Source: Elusimicrobiota bacterium | Lineage (GTDB): Bacteria; Elusimicrobiota; Elusimicrobia; Elusimicrobiales; UBA9959 | NCBI GenBank assembly: GCA_003500765.1 | Contig: DNQL01000047.1 | Location: 1 to 6,419 of the forward strand | DNA length: 6,419 nt | Direction of reading: 5' to 3' | Shown here: piece by piece, positions 1 through 5,800 of the stretch | Position numbering within the stretch: position 1 is the first letter of the stretch | Layout of the letters: every line of letters begins with the position of its first letter | Notes under the pieces: generated by a model | Database searches by the model: none | Told to the model about the DNA's origin: nothing | The model's input: the letters and a program-made list of their open reading frames with translations, nothing else | Position numbers and translations under genes: made by a program

Positions 1-450
1 GGGGCGGTGGTCCATGCCTGCGGCCTGGCGATAGGGGGGCGGGCCCATGTCTTTATCGGCCGCTCCGGGGCCGGCAAGTCCACGCTGGCGCGTCTGGCCG
101 CGGCGGCCGGCGTAGAGGTCATAAGCGATGAAATAGTGCCGCTGCGGCGGGAGAGGGGCCGGTTTTTCTCGTACGGCTCGCCGTTCTGGGGCGAGATGCG
201 CTCGGCCGGCCGGCCGCTGCGGCTGCCGCTGGCCGGGATATACTCCCTGCGCAAATCCCGTTCCAATTCCCTCGGCCCCGGGGCTCCCTGCGGTTTCGTC
301 CCGCTGTTCCTGCGCTGCTGCCTCAACTTTTCAAAAGAGCCGGCCGCCGCGGCCGGGCTGCTGGAGACCGTCGCCCGGGCCGGGCGGTTCTATAAGGGGG
401 AATTGTTCTTCTCCAAAAAAGACTCCTCGTTCCTCGCCCTGCTCAAATGA
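1..450 (+). CDS. HPr kinase-related P-loop kinase of a peptide-modification cassette (5' end outside window)
   Basis: The reading frame is open from the first base, so the true start lies upstream. A GTG at 7 is the first possible start inside the window, but it falls directly in front of the conserved 'HAxxL' strand and is unlikely to be real. Counting from that GTG, the Walker A loop GRSGAGKST is at residues 18-26 and a Walker B-like 'ISDE' at 39-42. A 'GSPFWGE' motif and a 'LPLAGIYSLRKS' strand follow, the usual order in HprK-related kinases of RiPP clusters (the ScmC and lasso PadeK/ThcoK type). Such proteins bind ATP, and the lasso members phosphorylate a Ser on the precursor peptide. 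The visible part is the C-terminal catalytic half of what is usually a larger protein. Its stop overlaps the next start as ATGA. The family is secure; the substrate is inferred only from the neighbouring peptide gene. Confidence 0.82.
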   Translation, partial: GAVVHACGLAIGGRAHVFIGRSGAGKSTLARLAAAAGVEVISDEIVPLRRERGRFFSYGSPFWGEMRSAGRPLRLPLAGIYSLRKSRSNSLGPGAPCGFVPLFLRCCLNFSKEPAAAAGLLETVARAGRFYKGELFFSKKDSSFLALLK

Positions 451-725
451 TTTATAATCAAGGTATGGGATACAAGCCTAAAAAGGGCCTGGCGCACAGG
501 GAGATAGACGGGTCCGTTTACATAGTGGACGCCGCGGGCTCCCGCCTTCACCGGCTCAACGGGACTGGCTCTTTTATCTGGAAGAACCTGGCCTCCGGCA
601 AAACGCCGGGGAGCATAGCCGCCGCCCTGAGAAAAGAGTTCGAAGTGAGCGGGGAAGAGGCGTCCGCCGACACGGAGGATTTCATCCGGGAACTTGAAAA
701 AGCCGGATTGGTGGAAGAGAAATGA
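447..725 (+). CDS. PqqD-family peptide chaperone (RiPP recognition element)
   Basis: This 92-residue protein has the full PqqD pattern: 'KPKKGLAHREIDGSVYIVD', then 'LHRLNGTGSFIWKNL', an 'IAAALRKEFEVS' helix, and the closing 'DTEDFIRELEKAGLVEE' helix. PqqD proteins bind the leader of a ribosomal precursor peptide and deliver it to the partner radical SAM/SPASM enzyme, both of which are encoded just downstream. The start at 447 overlaps the kinase stop (ATGA) and has no Shine-Dalgarno sequence, so it would depend on translational coupling. An in-frame ATG at 465 would give an 86-residue protein starting 'MGYKPKKG', closer to where this family usually begins, but the only purine run before it (AAGG, 460-463) is too close. 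The family call is firm; the start is uncertain. Confidence 0.94.
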   Translation: MIYNQGMGYKPKKGLAHREIDGSVYIVDAAGSRLHRLNGTGSFIWKNLASGKTPGSIAAALRKEFEVSGEEASADTEDFIRELEKAGLVEEK

Positions 726-859
726 AAAAAAAGAAAAAATATTCGAAGCCGGAGATGAAGACCGAGAAGGTCTTCGAGACCGCCGCGCTCGCCTGCGCCA
801 AATGCCAGACCGGCCCGACCGGCCAGGTGTCCTGTAAGTCTCTGAGGAGATGGTCCTGA
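722..859 (+). CDS. Candidate RiPP precursor peptide, 45 residues, three cysteines
   Basis: This short frame starts at an ATG overlapping the PqqD stop (ATGA, 722-725), with a GGA 6 nt upstream, and ends at the TGA at 857-859. The N-terminal part is a charged, Lys-rich leader: five lysines, then 'YSKPEMKTEKVFE' at residues 7-19. A small-residue stretch 'TAALA' (20-24) leads into a Cys-containing tail with C25, C28 and C38, Gly-Pro-Thr-Gly at 31-34, and a C-terminal '-LRRWS' ending in Ser45. Leader, small-residue junction and Cys/Gly-rich tail, placed between a PqqD chaperone and a radical SAM/SPASM enzyme, are what is expected of a substrate peptide. 'ALA' before C25 fits the -3/-1 Ala rule of S26-type peptidases, and such a protein is encoded next. 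The coding frame is convincing by position; the precursor role and the cleavage site are inference. I cannot assign it to a named precursor family. Confidence 0.8.
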   Translation: MKKKKKYSKPEMKTEKVFETAALACAKCQTGPTGQVSCKSLRRWS

Positions 860-1191
860 AGGCTTTCCGTCTTGAAGGCAGCAGTATGCGGCCTCTTTTC
901 CGCGCGGGCGACACCGCGCTGGTCGCTCCTTCCCGGCTGGGACGGGGGGATTGCGCCGTATACCGGGCCGGCGGCCGCGCGCTGCTTCACCGCGTCGCCG
1001 GCTTCGCCGGCGACCGGGTGGTCCTGCGCGACGACGGCTGGGAGCTGCCGCCGCACGCCGTGCATCCGCGGCATATACTCGGCCGCGTGGTTTCACGCAA
1101 CCCTCTCAAAAGCGGCCTGCCGGGATACGCCTGGTTCCTCGCCCGCGGCTTGTTGAAATGGCTCAGAAAGAATCCCTCCTCGCGGAACTGA
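850..1191 (+). CDS. S24/S26-like peptidase, Ser-His (S26B) type, without transmembrane anchor
   Basis: The 113-residue product carries the signal-peptidase fold motifs in order: 'LEGSSMRPLFRAGD' at 8-21 with the likely nucleophile Ser12 just before Met, 'RGDCAVYR' at 32-39, and 'LLHRVAGFAGDRVVLRDD' at 45-62. In bacterial signal peptidase I the general base is a Lys at the K-R-V position; here it is His47, as in the archaeal/ER/SipW (S26B) branch, giving a Ser12-His47 dyad. No N-terminal membrane segment is present. The tail 'YAWFLARGLLKWLRK' is amphipathic and could touch the membrane. It is a natural candidate for maturing the upstream peptide, which it overlaps by 10 nt. GAGGAG (844-849) directly abuts the ATG; a CTG at 856 would be better spaced, but the frame has a TAA at 835-837 and no earlier start. 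Protease activity is inferred from motifs. Confidence 0.85.
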   Translation: MVLKAFRLEGSSMRPLFRAGDTALVAPSRLGRGDCAVYRAGGRALLHRVAGFAGDRVVLRDDGWELPPHAVHPRHILGRVVSRNPLKSGLPGYAWFLARGLLKWLRKNPSSRN

Positions 1192-2180
1192 ACCGCGCCT
1201 CGCTGGAAAAGAACATCCCGCTGACCGCGGTCATAGAGCTGACCCGGCGCTGCCCCCTGTCCTGCGTCCACTGCTATCTGCCCGAGACCCGCGGCCGCGC
1301 CAGGCCCGGCCGGGAACTTTCCGCGCGGCAATGGCGCGGGATATTCCGGGAGCTGGCCGGGCTGGGGTGCATGAACCTGGTCCTGACCGGCGGCGAACCG
1401 CTGCTGCGCCCGGACCTGCCGGAGACCGTTTCGGCGGCTTCGGCGCTCGGCTTCGGCGTGACGGTTTTCACGACCGGCCTGCCCGCTTCCGCCGCCGGGC
1501 TCCGAGCGCTCAAAAAAGCCGGCGTCGCTTCTTTCGAGCTGAGCCTGTACGGCCGCCCGGCCGTTCATGACAGCATCACCGGCCTAGAGGGCTCGCAGGC
1601 CCGGACCCTGGCGGCGGCCCGACTGATGAAAAAAACGGGTTTCAAGGTGAAAATAAAATCCCCGCTGATGACCCTCAACTCCGGCGAGGCCCGTTATATA
1701 GCCGGAACGGCGCGGAGGGAGGGTTTTGAATACTCTTTCGATATCGCCCTGGCGCCGGGCAACGACGGCGACAGGTCGGCGCTGGGGATGAAACTGTCCG
1801 CCGCGCGTCTTGAAAAGCTGCTTAAACTGCCCTCGCTGCGGCCGGAGCCGAACCCGGAAGGGGCGGCGGGAGATTTTATCTGCGGCGCCGGCCGCAATAC
1901 CGTCGCTTTCGCCCCGGACGGCACGGTCTATCCCTGCCTGCAGCTGCCCATAGCCCTGGGCAAAGCCGGCAGAACCCCGCTGGCCCGGATCTGGAAAAAT
2001 TCGGGCTGGCTGCGCTGGTGGCGCTCCCGGCGCCGCCGGCATATAAAACGCTGCCGCTCCTGCCGGCTTTGGGATATCTGTTCCCGTTGCCCCGGCCTGG
2101 CTCTTCTGGAGGACGGCGGCCTTATGGGGCCTTCCTCCCAGGCCTGCCGGGCCGCGGGATCGCTTAAAAAAGGCTATTGA
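1158..2180 (+). CDS. Radical SAM/SPASM peptide-modifying enzyme
   Basis: The 340-residue protein begins at the ATG at 1158, inside the last 34 nt of the peptidase gene. The frame is open further upstream to an ATG at 951, but the extra 69 residues are Arg-rich, resemble nothing, and read through the peptidase gene, so they are a shadow. The radical SAM motif CX3CX2C is at C32, C36 and C39 ('CPLSCVHCY'), preceded by 'VIELTRRC'. The SAM-binding 'TGGEPLLR' is at 77-84 and a 'FELSLYG' strand at 126-132. A complete seven-cysteine SPASM domain follows: C242-X12-G-X4-C260, then C299-X2-C302-X5-C308-X2-C311, and C330, consistent with two auxiliary 4Fe-4S clusters. Such enzymes make thioether, C-C or other crosslinks or epimers on a precursor peptide delivered by PqqD. 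The 45-residue peptide two genes upstream is the likely substrate. The exact chemistry cannot be read from the sequence. A run 'RRRRHIKRCRSC' near 291-302 is unusually basic. Confidence 0.96.
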   Translation: MAQKESLLAELNRASLEKNIPLTAVIELTRRCPLSCVHCYLPETRGRARPGRELSARQWRGIFRELAGLGCMNLVLTGGEPLLRPDLPETVSAASALGFGVTVFTTGLPASAAGLRALKKAGVASFELSLYGRPAVHDSITGLEGSQARTLAAARLMKKTGFKVKIKSPLMTLNSGEARYIAGTARREGFEYSFDIALAPGNDGDRSALGMKLSAARLEKLLKLPSLRPEPNPEGAAGDFICGAGRNTVAFAPDGTVYPCLQLPIALGKAGRTPLARIWKNSGWLRWWRSRRRRHIKRCRSCRLWDICSRCPGLALLEDGGLMGPSSQACRAAGSLKKGY

Positions 2181-2204
2181 CAGCGGCCGGGGGCCTGCTA
2201 TACT
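2177..2204 (+). promoter_or_regulatory. Sigma70-type extended -10 promoter
   Basis: TTGACA (2177-2182) is separated by 16 nt from TATACT (2199-2204), with a TG at 2196-2197 forming an extended -10. The -35 is a perfect consensus match and the -10 matches five of six. The -35 overlaps the TGA stop of the radical SAM gene. An AT-rich patch follows (2199-2218) in otherwise GC-rich sequence, with transcription expected from about 2211. It would serve the Rrf2 gene and the Fn3-repeat gene. Confidence 0.68.
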
Positions 2205-2223
2205 ATTATTGATATTAGTGGAC

Positions 2224-2250
2224 GGCGCCCGCCGGGGGCGCTCTATTTTT
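2224..2250 (+). terminator. Intrinsic terminator-like hairpin, possibly an attenuator in the Rrf2 leader
   Basis: GCGCCC (2225-2230) pairs with GGGCGC (2236-2241) around a 5-nt loop, with a G-U pair outside. It is followed by TCTATTTTT, giving a U-rich tract. It can end transcripts of the peptide cassette. Because it also lies about 14 nt downstream of the predicted start of the Rrf2 transcript, it would act on that RNA too. Confidence 0.62.
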
Positions 2251-2266
2251 GTCCGCGCATCGGACA
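2250..2266. promoter_or_regulatory. Short inverted repeat, candidate operator
   Basis: TGTCCG and CGGACA are perfect 6-bp inverted arms around CGCAT. They lie just after the U-tract and 14 nt before the weak GAGAG ribosome-binding site of the Rrf2 gene. Rrf2-family regulators often bind dyads in front of their own gene, so this could be an operator. It does not resemble the known IscR-type site, and a dyad this short can arise by chance in GC-rich DNA. Confidence 0.3.
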
Positions 2267-2288
2267 CAATATACCCAATGAGAGATCT

Positions 2289-2687
2289 ATGCCCGTCAAA
2301 ATGAACCGCACCCTCGCTTACGGCCTTTCCTGCCTCGACTACCTGGGGCAGAATAACGGCGGACAATGGAACCAGGTCTGTGATATCTGCCGCTACCAGG
2401 GCCTGCCGGTGGCCTATTGCAATAAGGTCCTTCAGGCGCTGGTCCACGCCGGACTGGTAGAGTCGCAGAAAGGCAAGGGTTATCGCCTGAATAAAGAACT
2501 CGACGATATCAGCGTCTGGGACCTTATGGAGGCTTTCACTCTCAACGGCGCGCCGAAAGCGGAGAAGGCGGAGTCCGCGGGCAAGCTTTACCGCAAGCTG
2601 AAGGAGAGGGTGGACCATTGGCTGGTCGGGCTTACCGTCAGGGACATAGTCGAAATGGTGAAGGAAGAGGAGCGGGAAGGAGAATAG
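2289..2687 (+). CDS. Rrf2-family winged-helix transcriptional regulator
   Basis: The 132-residue product follows the Rrf2 plan. 'NRTLAYGLSCLDYLGQ' (6-21) matches the first helix. The HTH region is about 28-57 ('VCDICRYQGLPVAYCNKVLQALVHAGLVES'). The wing 'QKGKGYRLNKELDDISVWDLMEAF' follows, and the tail 'YRKLKERVDHWLVGLTVRDIVEM' matches the C-terminal helix of the family. Rrf2 proteins such as IscR, NsrR and RsrR sense Fe-S, NO or redox state and regulate by DNA binding. The usual three C-terminal cluster-binding cysteines are absent; the only cysteines are C15, C31, C34 and C44, in the DNA-binding half. The start at 2289 has a weak GAGAG at 2280-2284. It has its own promoter and is followed after 6 nt by the Fn3-repeat gene, which is its most likely target or operon partner. 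Fold is well supported; ligand and targets are unknown. Confidence 0.85.
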   Translation: MPVKMNRTLAYGLSCLDYLGQNNGGQWNQVCDICRYQGLPVAYCNKVLQALVHAGLVESQKGKGYRLNKELDDISVWDLMEAFTLNGAPKAEKAESAGKLYRKLKERVDHWLVGLTVRDIVEMVKEEEREGE

Positions 2688-2693
2688 CCCCAT

Positions 2694-2813
2694 ATGCGTA
2701 CCCCGGAGGCGACAGGAAAAAGGAGCCCGGGCGGCCTGAAAGGCCTGCCGAGGCTGCTCTTTGTCCTTCTCCTGCCCGCCCTGGCGGCGGTGCCGGCGAC
2801 GCAGTTGCGGGCG
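2694..2813 (+). other. Predicted Sec signal peptide of the Fn3-repeat protein
   Basis: Forty residues: a 20-residue basic N-terminus without acidic residues after E5, a 15-residue hydrophobic core, and a polar 'TQLRA' c-region ending at Ala40 before 'QTTVYLG'. The n-region is longer than usual, but no internal start codon would shorten it cleanly. Confidence 0.8.
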
Positions 2814-5800
2814 CAGACAACGGTGTACCTGGGGGACACCTCCTCTTCGCTGAACCCCGGCGCGGACGACGAGAGGCGGCTGAACCGCCTGCCCGGCGCC
2901 GCCGCGGTCACCTATACCTGGAATATCATCTCGGGCCCGGTCACGCCGCCCGATCCGGTCACTCAGATATATCGCACCGTAGGCGGCGCCGGCGTGGTCT
3001 GGTATTCCGACCCGCTGGACGCGGTGAGGATAACCGGCGATGTGACTTTCAATGTCTGGACGAGGGAGACCCATAACAGGGCCAGCGCCGGCCTCACCGG
3101 CGAACTGCTGCGCGCAGGTCCCGACGGAGGGATCATCTCCGTCATCGCTTCCGTACACGCTCCCGGCGAGATGGGGACTTCCATGTCGGCGCAGAACTGG
3201 CTCCGGCTCCCCGCGCCGACGGACCTGGATAACGGCGACAGGCTGGCCCTGCGCCTTTATATAGACGACGCCGGCGGCACGCTGACCAGCGGTTACAGCG
3301 TGGAGACCTCGCTGGACGGGCCTTCGGCCGGCGCCGCCGGCGACAGCTGGTTCCGGGTCGCCGAGACGCTCGCTCCCGCCAGGCCCTCCACCGGGGCGAT
3401 AACCGGCCTCGCGCAGACCCAGTTCACGGCCAACTGGACGCTGGTAGAAGGCGCCACCGGCTACACGCTGGCCGTTTCGCCCAATTCCGGGACTTCGCCT
3501 TCGCCGATAGCCGTTTCCCTTAATTCCGCCGACAGCCCCGGCTTCCTTGCCGGGCTGACCTCCAATACCACCTACTATCCTTTCGTCCGCACCCACGGGC
3601 CGGGGGCATCCAGTTCGTGGTCGGCCTGGCCCGTGCTGGTAACCCCGGCTTACGCTCCGTCGGCCGCCGGATTTACCGGCGTCTCCTCTTACACCGCCGT
3701 TTTTAACTGGGCCGCCAACGGCAATCATTCATCGACGCTTTACCGGGTGCTCGTTTCCACCGCGGCCGACCCGCTGGCGCCTTTCGGGGCCCCGGTGACT
3801 TCCTCTTTCACCTACAACACTCACTTCTCCTCCTCGGGGCTGGTGGCCAATACGGCCTATAACTTCCGCGTCGCCGCGGTGGACCATGGCGGAGTCTACA
3901 CTTCTTATACGTCCATAGCGTCCACGTATACGCTGGCCGCGCCGCCCGCCGCCGGGCCTTTCTCCGGGGTCTCCGGCTCCGGGATCACGGCCTCCTGGAC
4001 CTCCGGCGGCAATCCCTCCGGCACCCTTTACCGCCTGCTGGTCTCCACGGCGCCGGACCCGTCCGCGCCCGTCGGCGCGCCGGTGACGCAGCATGAGACC
4101 TACAACCTTTCGCTGAGCACGGCGGGACTATCCCGCAACACCACCTATTATTTCCGCGCGGCCGCCGTGAACGGCGCCGGCGCCGCCAGCGCTTATTTCA
4201 CGGCCGTGTCCACCGCCACGCTGGCCGCCGCGCCGGTTTTCTCCGCTTTCAGCGGGGAGGCCCACGATTCGTTGACCTTCGCCTGGACCTCCGGCGGCAA
4301 CCCGGCCGGCACGCTTTACCGGGTCGTCTCTTCTACGGCGCCGGACCCGCTGGCCCCGGCCGGGGCCCGGGTGGCGTCTTCCGACACTTACAGCCTTTCG
4401 CTTTCTTCCGCCGGCCTGGCGCCCGACACCCGTTATTATTTCCGCGCGGCGGCGGTGAACCGCAACGGCGTGGCCACGGCGTACACGGCGTCCGAGGGGC
4501 GCGCAACGCTGCTGGAATTCGCGCCGGCCTCGCCCGGTTTCGTGTCCACGGCCGAGACTTCGCTGCAGTTCGGTTTCCTGGCCAATGGCAACCCGGCCGG
4601 CACGCTTTACCGGGTCGTCTCTTCTACGGCGCCGGACCCGCTGGCTCCGGCCGGGGCCGCGGTCGCGTCCTCGGACACTTATAACGCGGGGCTGAACGCC
4701 GCCGGGCTGGCGCCCAATACCACCTATTATTTCAGGGCGGCCGGAGTGAACAAGGACGGGGTCCTTACCGCCTACACCCTGGCCGCCGGTACTTCCACGC
4801 TGGCGGCGGCGCCTTCGGGCCTGCAGTTCACCAGCATCAGCACGGGCGCGATACGCCTGGGGTGGGCGGCCGGCGGCGGCAGCGGTACGCTTTACCGCGT
4901 CCTCGTCTCCACCGCCTCCGACCCGCTCTTCCCGGGCGGTGCCGCTTTGACCAGCTCCGACACCTACAACCTCTATCTTTCTACCGCCGGCCTGGAGCAT
5001 ACGACGGAGTATTTCTTCAGGGCGCTGGCGGTCAATAATAACGGCGTCGCCACGGCGTTGTCCGGCATAGTCTCCACCACCACGCTGGCGCCCGGCACGC
5101 TGCCCGCCCCGCTGGCCGGCCCGCTGACGCCGCATATCTCCTCCATGACCGCCTCCTGGTCGCTGGTAGCGGCGGCCACCGGCTATACGCTGGCGGCCTC
5201 GCTCTATCCCGACGACCCGCCCGTCGAGGTCGCCGCGTCCAGCGCTGTAGCCGTTCAGACCTCGGCGCAGGTGGAAGGACTTTCCCCGGACGAGGTTTAT
5301 TACCTGTTCGTCCGGGCCGACGGGGACGGAGTGGTCAGTTCCTGGAGCAGGTACGACCCCGCTGCCACGCTGCTGCAGTATGCGCCGGTCTTCGGTTCTT
5401 TCGGGACGATAACAGCCGGTTCCGTTGACCTGTCCTGGTCCGGCGGGGGAAATCCCGGGGGCACGCTTTACCGGGTGCTGTCCTCCACGGCGCCCGACCC
5501 GCTGGCGCCCGGCGGCGCGGCGGTCGTATCTTCCGACACCTATAATCTCTCGCTGTCCTCCTCGCCGCTGGCGGCCAATGCCGCCTATTATTTCAGGATA
5601 GCCGGCGTGAACAAGGACGGAGCGCCCACGGCCTATACGGCGGCGCGCGGCACCTCGACGCTGGCGCAGCAGCCGGTCTTTTCGGGCTTCTCCGGCACAG
5701 GTACCTCGGCCATGACCTATGCCTGGACGGCCGCCGGCAACCCGGCCGGCACGCTATACAGGGTGCTCTCGTCCGCGGCGCCGGACCCGCTGAACCCCGG

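Noticed and set aside
951..1157. N-terminal extension of the radical SAM frame
   Set aside because: It overlaps the peptidase gene out of frame and is Arg/Pro/Ala-rich without family similarity; the ATG at 1158 fits family length.
1..2180. Lasso peptide cluster
   Set aside because: No asparagine-synthetase-like cyclase or transglutaminase-like protease is visible, and the modifying enzyme is radical SAM. It remains only a source of analogy for the kinase.
2249..2275. Second promoter TTGTCC-N15-TATACC
   Set aside because: Spacer is short, both hexamers match poorly, and the start would fall inside the ribosome-binding site.
2618..3076. 152-codon plus-strand frame across the Rrf2/Fn3 junction
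   Set aside because: It is low in motif content and conflicts with both well-supported genes and the signal peptide.
1584..3728. 714-codon open frame on the minus strand
   Set aside because: It lies opposite the radical SAM, Rrf2 and Fn3 genes, is Gly/Arg-rich without any domain, and is a usual artefact of GC-rich codon use on the other strand.
4128..5135. 335-codon minus-strand frame with repeated 'GQRVRRRRRDDPVKRAG'
   Set aside because: Its repeats are only the antisense reading of the Fn3 units; composition is Arg/Gly-rich with no start signal.
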